Assembly (NCBI GenBank): GCA_947643415.1
Contig: CANRWA010000009.1
Coordinates: 23,510 to 87,509, forward strand
Direction: 5' to 3'
Length of the DNA stretch: 64,000 bases
Source: an uncultured Clostridia bacterium
GTDB taxonomy: Bacteria; Bacillota; Clostridia; Lachnospirales; Lachnospiraceae
The notes beneath the pieces are model-generated. The model was not told where the DNA came from and did not search any database. It worked only from the letters and a program-made list of their open reading frames with translations. The position numbers were made by a program, and so were the translations under genes. This document shows, one piece after another, positions 7,657 to 16,789 of this stretch. The first letter of the stretch is position 1, and every line of letters begins with the position of its first letter.

Positions 7657-9024
7657 ATGAAGAAAAATGAATTCTATGAGGGGGAGGTAATCTCCCTGCG
7701 GTTTCCCAATAAAGGACAAGTAGAGGTAGAGGGGGAAGAAGTTCCTGTATTAGTAAAGAATACACTGCCGGGACAGAAGATTCGGTTCCAGTTGAAGAAA
7801 GCGAGAAAGAACCGGCCAGAGGGAACCCTGACGGAGATATTGAAACCTTCTGATATAGAGAACCAGATACCACCTTGCCCGCATTTTACAGGCTGTGGCG
7901 GGTGTTCCTACCAGACATTGGATTATCCGGGCCAGTTAAAACTGAAGCTTTCCCAGGTACAGAAACTTTTAATGGATGTATATCCAGAATTTCCATTAAA
8001 AGACTGTGCTGCCAGTCCGCGGCAGTGGGAGTACCGAAACAAAATGGAATTTTCTTTTGGCGATGAGGTGAAGGATGGACCGCTGGCCCTTGGCCTGCAT
8101 AGGCGTGGCAGTTTTTATGATATCCTCCCAGTGCCGGAATGCCATATCGTGGATGAGGATCTGAGAAAGATCCTTATCGCAACCCTGGCTTTTTTTCGTG
8201 AGCGGGGAATTGCCTTTTATCATAAAATGCGACATGAAGGAGTTCTTCGGCATCTTCTTGTAAGAAAGGCATGGAAGACAGGGCAGATCCTAGTCTGCCT
8301 TGTAACGACTTCCCAGTGGGAGGGGGATGGTGTGCTTTCTGATTACAAAGAGGCTCTGCTGCAGCTCTCTTTGGAGGGAGAGTATGCCGGAATCCTTCAC
8401 ATGACGAATGACAGTCTGTCAGATGTAGTGAGGTCAGACAAGACAGCGGTTCTATATGGAAGGGATTATATTTATGAGGAATTGCTTGGACTTACATTCA
8501 AAATATCACCATTTTCTTTCTTTCAGACTAATTCTGCCGGGGCAGAAGTCCTCTATCAGATAGTAAGGGAGTATATTGGTGAGATCAAAGGCAAGGTTGT
8601 ATTCGATCTCTACAGTGGGACAGGAACCATCGCCCAGGTGCTGGCACCCGTGGCGAAAAAGGTAGTGGGGATCGAGATCGTGGAAGAAGCGGTGGAGGCG
8701 GCAAGGGAGAATGCGAAACGGAATGGGTTGGATCATTGTATCTTTCTGGCGGGAGACGTACTGAAGCTGCTGGATGAGGTGGAAGAAACACCAGATGCCA
8801 TCGTGCTGGATCCTCCGAGGGAGGGTGTCCACCCGAAAGCGATCGCAAAGATATTGGAATATGGGGTGGAAAGGATCGTATATATCTCCTGTAAGCCGAC
8901 TTCCCTGGCAAGGGACCTGGAAGTATTTCTTCAGTATGGATATCAACCAGTGAGGGCACAGTGTGTTGATATGTTTCCCTGGACCAGGGGGATAGAAACG
9001 GTAGTCCGGTTGGACAAAAAATAG
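7657..9024 (+). CDS. rlmD: 23S rRNA (uracil-C5)-methyltransferase, RlmD/RlmCD family
   Basis: This SAM-dependent enzyme makes 5-methyluridine in 23S rRNA (TrmA/RumA family, 455 residues). An N-terminal TRAM domain covers about residues 5-62. The [4Fe-4S] cysteines are Cys74, Cys80 and Cys83 in CPHFTGCGGC, with the fourth in PVPECHIVD. The SAM motif is DLYSGTGTIAQ, followed by LDPPREGVHPKA and the catalytic nucleophile Cys412 in YISCKPTSLARDL. Firmicutes members may modify one or two uridines (RlmD or RlmCD), which the sequence alone does not settle. The ribosome site is weak. It is probably transcribed alone. Confidence 0.93.
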   Translation: MKKNEFYEGEVISLRFPNKGQVEVEGEEVPVLVKNTLPGQKIRFQLKKARKNRPEGTLTEILKPSDIENQIPPCPHFTGCGGCSYQTLDYPGQLKLKLSQVQKLLMDVYPEFPLKDCAASPRQWEYRNKMEFSFGDEVKDGPLALGLHRRGSFYDILPVPECHIVDEDLRKILIATLAFFRERGIAFYHKMRHEGVLRHLLVRKAWKTGQILVCLVTTSQWEGDGVLSDYKEALLQLSLEGEYAGILHMTNDSLSDVVRSDKTAVLYGRDYIYEELLGLTFKISPFSFFQTNSAGAEVLYQIVREYIGEIKGKVVFDLYSGTGTIAQVLAPVAKKVVGIEIVEEAVEAARENAKRNGLDHCIFLAGDVLKLLDEVEETPDAIVLDPPREGVHPKAIAKILEYGVERIVYISCKPTSLARDLEVFLQYGYQPVRAQCVDMFPWTRGIETVVRLDKK

Positions 9025-9027
9025 AGG

Positions 9028-9262
9028 ATAAATGTCCTTCTGTACAGCATGAACTCGATTCAGAAGAATGGTTGGATTTTGTATTTGAAAGGGAGGCAAA
9101 GAAAAATCTTCGAATGCATATTTTGGAAGAGGCAGTCCGTATTTGCAGGAATGCTATGAATCACTTCATACGCAGGGGGCAGGTTATATTGTGGATGATA
9201 TAGATGAATATATCAGAGTCAGAGGGAATGATTGGATATTTTATCGCTCCCTATTTGAATGA
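9028..9262 (+). pseudogene. Possible frameshifted remnant
   Basis: The 309-bp gap before the next gene holds two protein-like stretches in shifted frames. The first runs from about 9028 (HELDSEEWLDFVFEREAKKN) until frame loss near 9140. The second, in another frame, reads GAGYIVDDIDEYIRVRGNDW and stops at 9260-9262. Together they look like a gene of about 75 codons with one frameshift. There is no good ribosome site, and I do not recognise the family. Confidence 0.3.
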
Positions 9263-9333
9263 TTCGTTCTTTACTTTGCCAAAGCAAAAAGATATAATTA
9301 GGATAAACCAGATATGGAAAGGGGAGCATATCA

Positions 9334-9849
9334 ATGAAACAAAAGATCATTTTTATTTTGTTATTTGTTTTCCTTGGCGGGATGCTAGCTTATGTCTGTG
9401 TGGCAGGTTATTATTCTCACCAGATGCAGGCGGCAAATTCAGGTTCTTCTGAGATGATGGAAAATAAGCAGTTACATTCTTTCGCATCTGGCAGCATGAT
9501 ATCATCTGTTCTGGAAGATGAGGAAGAAGACAACAGAATGAGGGAGCAGGAAACTATAGCACGGATTGATTATCCGCTGATCGATCTTTATTTTGAGAGA
9601 GATAAAACTTACAAAATTGCTGTGATTGATTATATGGATCAGACAGTTGTGAAAGAATATGAAGAAAAAGGGGATTTTTTCCAATTCAATAAGGAGTTTA
9701 TCTCTATCCTGACCTGTCCAGCCGGCAGGGGAACTACACCACCTTATATATTTTGTATCTATGAAGGAGATGAACGGATAAAGGATTTGGACTGTTTTGG
9801 AGTAAGACCAGGAATTCTGGATGGTAAATGGGAGAATCAGGGTGAGTAG
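9334..9849 (+). CDS. Secreted or membrane-anchored hypothetical protein
   Basis: The 171-residue protein has one N-terminal hydrophobic segment (about residues 4-26) that acts as a signal anchor or uncleaved signal. There is no lipobox cysteine at the usual place. A low-complexity Ser/Met and then Asp/Glu-rich linker precedes a small soluble domain (about 75-165). AAAGGGGAGC precedes the start. It sits 80 bp before the HD-domain gene and may share a transcript with it. I do not recognise a family. Confidence 0.65.
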   Translation: MKQKIIFILLFVFLGGMLAYVCVAGYYSHQMQAANSGSSEMMENKQLHSFASGSMISSVLEDEEEDNRMREQETIARIDYPLIDLYFERDKTYKIAVIDYMDQTVVKEYEEKGDFFQFNKEFISILTCPAGRGTTPPYIFCIYEGDERIKDLDCFGVRPGILDGKWENQGE

Positions 9850-9928
9850 AAAAAGAGGCCAGAACATTTTTATGGCATATCATGGTAAGGAAAAAAGATC
9901 ACATCATTGAAACAGGAGTAAGGACACC

Positions 9929-10558
9929 ATGAAACAGTACAGGAGAATGTTTCAGTATGTAGAGGAGATTCTCTGCAGTTATGACCGGAAAAAGGGAGAG
10001 AAGAGCAAGAATAAGATTGCCTATGACCGTTACGCCCATACAGTACGGGTCTATCATTGGATGCTCCGGATCACAGAAGAACTCCGGGATGAGTCTCTGG
10101 ATATGGAGTCTCTTAAGATTGCTGCTATTTTTCATGATGCCGGGTATGGGACAGGCGGGGCAGAAGATCATGCACGATTCAGCGCTGCGGTCTGCCGGGA
10201 TTACCTGGAGCGGCGTCAGTATCCACAGCCCCAGGTGGATTTTATCTGCTATCTTATTGAAGAGCATTCCAATAAGAAATTACTATATGAGAGAAATACT
10301 CCTATAGAACTGGTGGTACTGATGGAGGCGGATATGCTGGATGATACTGGAGCTATGGGGATCATTCTGGACACCTGGATCGCCTCAAAGGAGGAGTCTC
10401 CCAGTTTTGAGTCGGTATGCAGGCATTTTGAGAAATATACATACCGGCACATGAAACAGATGGAGTTTGTCACGGCACCGGGAAAGAAATTCTGGCATGA
10501 AAAACGGAAACTTGTTTACGAGTTCCTCCGCCAGTACCGCCGTGATCTTGGGCTGTAA
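9929..10558 (+). CDS. HD-domain metal-dependent phosphohydrolase
   Basis: The 209-residue cytoplasmic protein has an HD-superfamily core: His37 (RYAHTVRVYHW), the HD pair His69-Asp70 (AAIFHDAGYG), His113 (LIEEHS) and Asp135 (LMEADML). These are the expected metal ligands of a phosphohydrolase, often acting on nucleotides or phosphoesters. The substrate cannot be told from sequence. The start has AGGAGTAAGG upstream. No partner domain such as a synthetase or GAF is fused. It converges on the phospholipase gene. The 249 bp between them hold no clear gene or strong hairpin. Confidence 0.8.
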   Translation: MKQYRRMFQYVEEILCSYDRKKGEKSKNKIAYDRYAHTVRVYHWMLRITEELRDESLDMESLKIAAIFHDAGYGTGGAEDHARFSAAVCRDYLERRQYPQPQVDFICYLIEEHSNKKLLYERNTPIELVVLMEADMLDDTGAMGIILDTWIASKEESPSFESVCRHFEKYTYRHMKQMEFVTAPGKKFWHEKRKLVYEFLRQYRRDLGL

Positions 10559-10807
10559 GATATTTTGTTTTTATAAAGGAAACTCTGTTCATCGCATATA
10601 AAAATACAGTATCTGCTTTTTTCCCTTTAGTCCTCAATTTTCCAGAAAAGGAGTCATAGTTGGCGCAGTTGTAATCAATATTTGTAAACAGGGTTCTCCC
10701 TCTGTGATAGAGCCGACAGCAAAGGAATTTACGATAACAGGCTTTTTCTACAATAATTTTATTGCGGACAGACATTGAAGTGATATGCGGGATATGATAG
10801 AATACCA

Positions 10808-11632
10808 TTATATTGTTGCTGCCACTGGCTCATTACTTTTGAAGCTGCAGGAAAATCGTTTATGCAGTGGTTTGCCCGCAGTGACACTCTGATGAAAATC
10901 CTGGAGGATATCCCGGGTCATGGGAACTGCGTTGTCATAGATGAACTGCAGGCTCTGGTTGGTGCGGGAGGCATATTCTTTTGGATGCACATCCATCATA
11001 TGCCCTTCCAGTTCCTCATAGTGCATGGAGATTTTCATGCAGAGACGTATAAAAGCACGTTTCAGGGATTTCCCGCTGGTCAGGAGCCATTTATAAAATC
11101 TCATGCCGTATAAAGATTCCCGGATTGCCTTTTCTGTGAGCTTTAATGGCTGATATACTTTTGTGATGGCATCTACCACTTCTTTCGCTGCAGTCACTTT
11201 TTTCCATACAGGGTAAGTGATAGGGCGGAATCCGTCTTTGCGGATGAGATGACGGTCAAATTCATTCTCAATGGCGAGATGGTTATATCCGGGATTTTTG
11301 GACATAGGAATGACGAAACTGTGGCATTCGCTGTCCAGCATGTAGTGACAGATGTAGCCCAGAACATAGGCATAGACACCAGAATCTGTACCTTCTTTTT
11401 GTATGATGGGAAGGATGCGTTTCAGAAAGCCATGGATCGGCTGACCATGCTGCCAGTATCCCATCTGGTTGGTGCGGAGCTTCAGCATTGGGTGATAAAA
11501 AAACAGGAAATCCGGACCCTGTAAGCCCGCCCGAAATTCTTTCTGGTGCTTTTTAATAATATGTTGCAGCTCCTCTGGTAACTGTTCAGCCACCTTTTTG
11601 CCAAAGGAGTCATGTGCGTAGATACATGGCAT
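10808..11632 (-). CDS. Zinc-dependent phospholipase C family protein
   Basis: The protein has 274 residues and resembles the zinc-dependent phospholipase C/S1-P1 fold. Typical motifs are AHDSFGKKV at the N-terminus, GLQGPDFLFFYHP near residue 40, and YICHYMLDSECHSFV near 100, which supplies several His/Asp metal ligands. There is no signal peptide, unlike secreted clostridial alpha-toxin, so this is the cytoplasmic type common in Clostridia. Its substrate is unknown. I chose ATG 11632 because TGGAGG lies 8 nt upstream. It is divergent from pgeF with an 83-bp shared promoter region. Confidence 0.8.
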   Translation of the reverse strand: MPCIYAHDSFGKKVAEQLPEELQHIIKKHQKEFRAGLQGPDFLFFYHPMLKLRTNQMGYWQHGQPIHGFLKRILPIIQKEGTDSGVYAYVLGYICHYMLDSECHSFVIPMSKNPGYNHLAIENEFDRHLIRKDGFRPITYPVWKKVTAAKEVVDAITKVYQPLKLTEKAIRESLYGMRFYKWLLTSGKSLKRAFIRLCMKISMHYEELEGHMMDVHPKEYASRTNQSLQFIYDNAVPMTRDILQDFHQSVTAGKPLHKRFSCSFKSNEPVAATI

Positions 11633-11715
11633 AATGATTACCTCCATTCCAGTTCATGTCATAACAATAGTATAACAAAAAATGCAAAAAATATAAAGAA
11701 AAAGACAGGTGTTAT

Positions 11716-12537
11716 ATGAAGATAAAGAAAAATATTAAAAATGGTGTGACGTATCTTACTTTTCCGATATTTGAAAATGCAGGGGTGCGACATGGATTCT
11801 CAACACGGCTGGGTGGTGTCAGCCAGGGTGATCTTGGTTCCATGAATCTTAGTTTCAGCCGGGGAGACGATCCGGAAAGGGTGATGGAAAACCATCGCCG
11901 TTTTGCAGCAGCAGTGGGATATCCTGTGGAAAACCTGGTATTCAGTGACCAGGTGCATGATACGGTGATCCGTCGTGTAGATGCCTCAGACTGTGGAAAG
12001 GGGATTCTGCGGGAATCAGATCTAAAAGGGGTAGATGGCCTGGTTACAGATGATCCAGAGGCCGTGCTGATGACTTTTTTTGCCGACTGTGTTCCTCTGT
12101 TTTTGTATGATAAAAAACATCATGCCATCGGAGCGGTTCATTCCGGCTGGCGTGGCACTGTGGGAAGGATTGGAGCCAGGGCTGTGGAAAAAATGAGGGA
12201 TGAGTTTGGTTCTGTGCCAGATGATCTTCTCGCCGTAGTCGGCCCATCAATCTGTCAGGACTGTTATGAGGTAAGTGAGGATGTAGCAGAGGCATTCCGT
12301 CAGGAGTTTAAGGAAGAGCAGTGGGAAGAACTATTGATGGCAAAGCCGGAACACAAATACCAGATGGATTTGTGGCGGGCCAATGAGATCATCCTGACAG
12401 AGTCGGGGATTCCTGCCAGCCAGATACAGGTCTGTGGATTGTGCACATGTTGTCATTCGGATTTTCTTTTTTCCCACCGTGCCTCAGGAGGCAAAAGAGG
12501 AAATCTGGCAGGTGTGATGACACGGATGCCGTTGTAG
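11716..12537 (+). CDS. pgeF: Peptidoglycan editing factor PgeF (YfiH/laccase-domain family)
   Basis: The 273-residue protein is of the multicopper-oxidase-like YfiH family, known to remove wrongly placed residues in peptidoglycan precursors and often annotated as polyphenol oxidase or purine nucleoside phosphorylase. The metal/active-site residues are seen: His81 (DQVHDT), Cys125 (FADCVPLFLYD) and His142 (AVHSGWRG), followed by GPSICQDCYEV and the C-terminal CTCCHSDFLFSHR. It leads a rightward run pgeF-queH-apbE-GH31. Which of the published activities applies in vivo is open. Confidence 0.9.
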   Translation: MKIKKNIKNGVTYLTFPIFENAGVRHGFSTRLGGVSQGDLGSMNLSFSRGDDPERVMENHRRFAAAVGYPVENLVFSDQVHDTVIRRVDASDCGKGILRESDLKGVDGLVTDDPEAVLMTFFADCVPLFLYDKKHHAIGAVHSGWRGTVGRIGARAVEKMRDEFGSVPDDLLAVVGPSICQDCYEVSEDVAEAFRQEFKEEQWEELLMAKPEHKYQMDLWRANEIILTESGIPASQIQVCGLCTCCHSDFLFSHRASGGKRGNLAGVMTRMPL

Positions 12538-12559
12538 TTTAAATTGGCGTTGCCAGGCA

Positions 12560-12596
12560 AAGGAACTGTTAAGAAATAATTTTTAAACAGTTCCTT
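12560..12596. repeat. 11-bp inverted repeat between pgeF and queH
   Basis: AAGGAACTGTT (12560-12570) and AACAGTTCCTT (12586-12596) are perfect complements around a 15-nt A/T-rich loop. No T-run follows, so it may be an mRNA stem or weak terminator just before the queH ribosome site. Confidence 0.5.
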
Positions 12597-12618
12597 AGAA
12601 AAGGAGGGCAGCAAAAGA

Positions 12619-13251
12619 GTGAACAAACGAAACTATCAGAGGGAGCTGGATGAATTGTTATCCAGCCTGCCGAAGGAGGATGGGAGGAAAAAGCGATTGT
12701 TTCTCCACTGTTGCTGTGCACCATGCAGCAGTTATGTATTGGAATACCTGTATCCTTTTTTTGATGTCACTATATTTTTCTATAATCCCAATATTGTGGA
12801 AAAAGCAGAATATGTTAAGAGAAAGGATGAATTGCTGCGCTATCTGTCGGAAGTATCTTTTGGCAGCGAGATCCATACACTGGATGCTGACTATGATCCG
12901 GAACGTTTTCTACAGATGGCGCAGGGGCATGAAAATGATCCTGAGCGGGGGGAGCGATGTGATCTGTGTTTCCGTATGCGTCTGTCAGAGACGGCAAGAC
13001 AGGCGTCGAAGGGAAGATATGATTATTTTTGTACTACCCTTTCTATCAGTCCCCATAAGAATGCCGATATGCTGATGTTCATTGGGGAAGAACTGGCGAA
13101 GCAATATAAAGTGCCCTACCTGCCTTCTGACTTCAAAAAACGAAATGGATATAAACGAAGCATTGAATTGTCATCACTTTATCATTTATACAGGCAGGAT
13201 TATTGTGGGTGCATATACTCAAAGAGAAGGGGTGGCCTTGAGAGTGAATAG
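12619..13251 (+). CDS. queH: Epoxyqueuosine reductase QueH
   Basis: The 210-residue protein is of the QueH (DUF208) family, which performs the last step of queuosine tRNA modification, reducing epoxyqueuosine to queuosine. It is the non-cobalamin alternative to QueG. Cysteine ligands are visible in HCCCAPCSSYV (about residues 30-40), ERCDLCFRMR (about 115-125) and the C-terminal QDYCGCIYSKR, consistent with an Fe-S cluster. The start is GTG with AAGGAGGG 8 nt upstream. Its end overlaps the apbE start by about 14 nt. No other queuosine genes are in the window. Confidence 0.9.
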   Translation: MNKRNYQRELDELLSSLPKEDGRKKRLFLHCCCAPCSSYVLEYLYPFFDVTIFFYNPNIVEKAEYVKRKDELLRYLSEVSFGSEIHTLDADYDPERFLQMAQGHENDPERGERCDLCFRMRLSETARQASKGRYDYFCTTLSISPHKNADMLMFIGEELAKQYKVPYLPSDFKKRNGYKRSIELSSLYHLYRQDYCGCIYSKRRGGLESE

Positions 13252-14287
13252 GAGAAAAACGGCTGTTCTGGTAAGCCTGCTGTTGTGCCTCTGCATGTTG
13301 GCTGCCTGTGCCAGCGGTGGGGAACGGAATAAGCAGGCAGGATCAGAGGAGAATGCAAAACTGGTCAAAGAAGTTTATGCCATGGATACGGTTATGGATC
13401 TCACGATCTATGGTTTTCATAAAGAGGGGAAGGCACTTTCTGAGACGGAGCTTGGCGGAGTGATGAATCAGGCAGTGGCATTGATCAACCGTCTGGAAGG
13501 ATTATTCTCTGTGACAAAACAGGACAGTGATATTTCCAAGATCAATGCCGCTGGCGGAAAGCCAGTGACAGTAGCAGATGAAACCTTTGACCTGCTGCAG
13601 AAATGCATTCATTATTCGGATATCACAGATGGTATGTTTGATATTTCTGTTTATCCCCTTGTGAAGCTGTGGGGATTTACGACAGAGGAATATCATGTCC
13701 CCACAGAGCAGGAGATCAGGAAAGTGCAGGATCAGATTGACTACAAGAAAATCCGGCTTTCTGACGGAAATACTGTGCAGATTGAAGAAGGAATGCAGAT
13801 CGATCTGGGAGCCGCTGCGAAAGGGTATCTGTCCCAGAAACTGATAGACCTTTTCCGGACAGAAGGAATTGAGTCTGCTGTCGTTTCCCTCGGTGGGAAC
13901 GTGCAGGCAATGGGGAAGAAAGAAGATGGAAGTCTTTATCATATCGGACTGGTAGACCCGGCTGACGGGACAAGTATTTATGGAACCCTGGAAGTGGAAG
14001 ACAGGGCAGTGATCACCAGCGGGATCTATCAGCGGTATTTTGAAGAAGATGGACAGACCTGGCACCATATTATGGATAAGAGGACAGGGAAGCCTGCGGA
14101 CAATGGCCTTGCATCGGTGACAGTTGTCACAGCAGACGGTCCTGCAGGAGATGCCCTTGCTACAGCACTGTATGTGATGGGAGAAGAAAAAGCTGTTGAA
14201 TATCAGAAAAAACATCCTGAGATAGAGGTCATACTGATCCGGAAGGATGGTTCCTTATGGCAGTCAGGCAACTTATTAAAAAGATAA
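13238..14287 (+). CDS. apbE: FAD:protein FMN transferase ApbE, lipoprotein
   Basis: ApbE is an extracytoplasmic Mg-dependent enzyme that attaches FMN to Thr residues of Rnf/Nqr subunits and other flavoproteins. The 349-residue protein has a signal peptide with lipobox LAAC (Cys near residue 22), the N-terminal AMDTVMDLTIYG, then DLGAAAKGYLSQK, SLGGNVQAMG and HHIMDKRTGKPA, all typical. The proposed start is TTG 13238 with AAGGGG 5 nt upstream. GTG 13244 is the alternative. The frame is open far into queH, but those codons belong to queH. Its flavoprotein clients (for example an Rnf complex) are not in this window. Confidence 0.9.
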   Translation: MRVNRRKTAVLVSLLLCLCMLAACASGGERNKQAGSEENAKLVKEVYAMDTVMDLTIYGFHKEGKALSETELGGVMNQAVALINRLEGLFSVTKQDSDISKINAAGGKPVTVADETFDLLQKCIHYSDITDGMFDISVYPLVKLWGFTTEEYHVPTEQEIRKVQDQIDYKKIRLSDGNTVQIEEGMQIDLGAAAKGYLSQKLIDLFRTEGIESAVVSLGGNVQAMGKKEDGSLYHIGLVDPADGTSIYGTLEVEDRAVITSGIYQRYFEEDGQTWHHIMDKRTGKPADNGLASVTVVTADGPAGDALATALYVMGEEKAVEYQKKHPEIEVILIRKDGSLWQSGNLLKR

Positions 14288-14303
14288 AAAAGGAGAAGAC
14301 AAA

Positions 14304-16289
14304 ATGGGATATCTTACGATCACAGAGAACAGTATACAGTATGAAAGGAGAAATGAACTGGCAAGGATCACAGCCTTTGGTGGAGATGTGCTTCGTTTCC
14401 AGTCATCGCCCAATGGGTATCTGGAGGAGGAGGACTGGGTTCTTCTGCCACAGCCGGAGGTATCTGTCGTCACTTTCATAGGTGAACATAGTGCCATGAT
14501 CACGAATGGCAGGATCCGGGCAGAGATGTTTGATAATGGAAAAGTGGTCTATTCCAGGAGAGATGCAGGCAGTGATAGGTATGAAGTGATGCTGGAGGAG
14601 ATGACAGAATATGCCTTTGATGCTTTTTACCGCACATACCGTACAAAAGGATCGAATACACATCTTGCCAATGTGATCTTTAAGCCGGATGAGAGAGAGC
14701 ATTTTTATGGTCTGGGAGGAGAACACAATGGATGTTTTGATATGAAAGGGAGCACCAGCGAACTACAGCACCGCAATACAAAGACATCGATTCCTTTCGT
14801 CTATTCATCAAGGCGTTATGGATTTCTCTGGAATAATCCTTCTGTGGGGCGGTGTGAGCTTACAAATAATCACAGCAAATGGACAGCGTACTGTACCAAA
14901 CAGGTGGATTATCTTGTGATCACCGGAGACACACCATCACAGATCATGGGGAAATATGCGGATCTCACCGGGCATACTCCAGAATTCCCCTATTTTGCTT
15001 CTGGTTTCTGGCAGAGCAAATTGAGATATGAGAGCCAGGAAGATCTTCTTACTGTTGCCAGGGAATATAAGAAAAGAAATATTCCAGTATCCGCCATCGT
15101 CATAGATTATTTCCACTGGACAGAGCAGGGTGACTTTAAGTTTGATCCGGAATACTGGCCGGATCCGGAGGGAATGGTGAAGGAACTGGAAGAAATGGGA
15201 ATCCGGCTGATGGTATCCATCTGGCCCACATCCAATCCAAAAAGTGAAAATTACCGCTATATGGATGACCGGAATATGATCCTGCGCACAGAGAATGGCG
15301 TTTATGGAATGCAGGACTTCTATGGACAGCAGGATTATATTGATACATTAAACCCAAGGGCAAGAGAACATATGTGGAAACTGGTGCGGAAAAATTATTA
15401 TGAGAGGGGAATCCATTATTTCTGGCTGGACGAGGCAGAACCGGGACTGATTCCCAATCATTATGATAATATCCGGTGCTGTCGGGGAAATTTTGAAGAA
15501 TATGCGCTGCTGTATCCCTATTTCTATGAAAAGATGTTCTATGATGGATTGATGGCAGAAGGAGAAAAGGATATCATCACACTGGCGCGCGCCGGATATA
15601 TGGGTTCCCAGCGTTATGGTGCATTGATTTGGTCTGGAGATCTTCCTTCTACCTTTGAGGCACTGGCAAAATCCGTCAGGACGGGACTTGCCATGTCTAT
15701 GAGTGGTATCCCCTGGTGGACTACGGATATTGGTGGTTTCTGGGGTGGCGACATCGAAAGTGAGGAGTTCCGGGAACTGGTGGTGCGCTGGTTCCAGTTC
15801 GGCGTATTCTGTCCTGTCACCCGCCTTCATGGCGTGCGTGTGAAACCAAAGGGGCATATAGACAGGCATCCGGGGATCAATGAGATGAGTGGCGGAGACA
15901 ATGAGATCTGGAGTTTTGGAGAGAGAGATTATAGTATTCTAAAAGATCTGATTGACCTTCGTGAACGCCTGCGTCCTTATGTCATGGATTATATGAAAGA
16001 AGCGGAGGAGACGGGGATCTCTATTATGCGGCCATTGTTTATGGAATTTCCGGACGATGGGAACTGCTACCAGCAGGAGGATGAGTATCTCTTTGGACAG
16101 GATATCCTTTTTGCCCCCATTACTGTACAGGGACAGACAGAGCGCGAGGTCTATCTGCCAGAGGGACGCTGGGTCAATGTCAATGACCGCACTGTGACAG
16201 AAGGTGGCTGTACTGTCCGTGCCGCAGCAGAACTAGATCAGTTTATTGCCTATGTGAGAGAAGGCGCAGAAGTATTAGAGGTATTTTAA
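14304..16289 (+). CDS. Glycoside hydrolase family 31 (alpha-glucosidase or alpha-xylosidase)
   Basis: This is an intracellular retaining alpha-glycosidase of 661 residues without signal peptide. Catalytic residues by family pattern are the nucleophile Asp376 in FWLDEAEPG and the acid/base Asp446 in IWSGDLPST, with DIGGFWGGD and TRLHGVR shaping the -1 site. The N-terminal beta-sandwich and C-terminal beta domains (LPEGRWVNV) are present. The WLD..EP form of the nucleophile motif resembles bacterial alpha-xylosidases and transferases more than the WIDMNE of maltases, so specificity is open. AAGGAG precedes the start, 16 bp after apbE. A terminator follows. Confidence 0.88.
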   Translation: MGYLTITENSIQYERRNELARITAFGGDVLRFQSSPNGYLEEEDWVLLPQPEVSVVTFIGEHSAMITNGRIRAEMFDNGKVVYSRRDAGSDRYEVMLEEMTEYAFDAFYRTYRTKGSNTHLANVIFKPDEREHFYGLGGEHNGCFDMKGSTSELQHRNTKTSIPFVYSSRRYGFLWNNPSVGRCELTNNHSKWTAYCTKQVDYLVITGDTPSQIMGKYADLTGHTPEFPYFASGFWQSKLRYESQEDLLTVAREYKKRNIPVSAIVIDYFHWTEQGDFKFDPEYWPDPEGMVKELEEMGIRLMVSIWPTSNPKSENYRYMDDRNMILRTENGVYGMQDFYGQQDYIDTLNPRAREHMWKLVRKNYYERGIHYFWLDEAEPGLIPNHYDNIRCCRGNFEEYALLYPYFYEKMFYDGLMAEGEKDIITLARAGYMGSQRYGALIWSGDLPSTFEALAKSVRTGLAMSMSGIPWWTTDIGGFWGGDIESEEFRELVVRWFQFGVFCPVTRLHGVRVKPKGHIDRHPGINEMSGGDNEIWSFGERDYSILKDLIDLRERLRPYVMDYMKEAEETGISIMRPLFMEFPDDGNCYQQEDEYLFGQDILFAPITVQGQTEREVYLPEGRWVNVNDRTVTEGGCTVRAAAELDQFIAYVREGAEVLEVF

Positions 16290-16300
16290 GCAGAATATAA

Positions 16301-16347
16301 ACCCAGAGGGATACTTCTCAAAGAGAGATATCTCCCTGGGTTCTTAT
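16301..16347. terminator. Terminator between GH31 and DUF4321 genes
   Basis: AACCCAGAGGGATA (16301-16314) pairs with TATCTCCCTGGGTT (16330-16343) with small inner mismatches. It serves the two convergent genes. Confidence 0.7.
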
Positions 16348-16607
16348 TAGATAAAATGATAAATGATAGCAGCTATAATAATGCCGATGATACTGGCGAT
16401 GGTAAACTTAATGGTGAAACCAAAGGTGAGAACCATGACACCAATATCAAATTTAATGGGATTGGAAAGACCAAAATTCATGCCGTAATCAAGCCAGGAC
16501 AGGGCAGATACACCACTGGCGAGATGTCCGATAAAGCTGCCCAGCACTACTCCTGCCAGTACAAGGAGAAAGAGCGCCCAGCTATTTTTTCCTGCTCCGC
16601 GAGCCAT
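16347..16607 (-). CDS. DUF4321 small membrane protein
   Basis: The 86-residue protein has two transmembrane segments (about residues 8-30 and 52-84), an N-terminal MARGAGKNSW, and a closing stretch rich in Ile, as in DUF4321 proteins of Clostridia. ATG 16607 is chosen because TGGAGGT lies 9 nt upstream. The frame is open 16 codons further but those lack a ribosome site. Function is unknown. The terminator overlaps its stop region. Confidence 0.75.
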   Translation of the reverse strand: MARGAGKNSWALFLLVLAGVVLGSFIGHLASGVSALSWLDYGMNFGLSNPIKFDIGVMVLTFGFTIKFTIASIIGIIIAAIIYHFI

Positions 16608-16705
16608 ATCTATGTACCTCCATTCGTTCATATGTTCTGTATATATTATAAGCATACACTATTTCAGATAATTTCGCAACTACTGAATTAAAAATAACAA
16701 TGTGT

Positions 16706-16734
16706 TTGACAGGATTGTATTACTATGATATATT
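16706..16734 (+). promoter_or_regulatory. Consensus sigma-A promoter of the DUF2975 operon
   Basis: TTGACA (16706-16711), a 17-bp spacer and TATATT (16729-16734). Transcription should start near 16741, inside the palindrome that follows. Confidence 0.85.
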
Positions 16735-16760
16735 ATATTTATCGAAAAACGATAAATATA
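16734..16760. promoter_or_regulatory. Perfect palindromic operator at the DUF2975 operon start site
   Basis: TATATTTATCG (16734-16744) and its exact complement CGATAAATATA (16750-16760) flank AAAAA. The palindrome abuts the -10 box and covers the expected start site, the position for a repressor. The likely binder is the YozG-like regulator encoded second in the operon. That link is inference. Confidence 0.75.
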
Positions 16761-16789
16761 GAGTGGAGAAGGAGTATACATTATAAGAT

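Noticed and set aside
10470..10808. 112-codon leftward frame between the HD gene and the phospholipase gene
   Set aside because: It overlaps the HD-gene end on the other strand, lacks a ribosome site and has no recognisable features.
13502..14215. 237-codon open frame antisense to apbE
   Set aside because: Shadow frame without ribosome site or domain.
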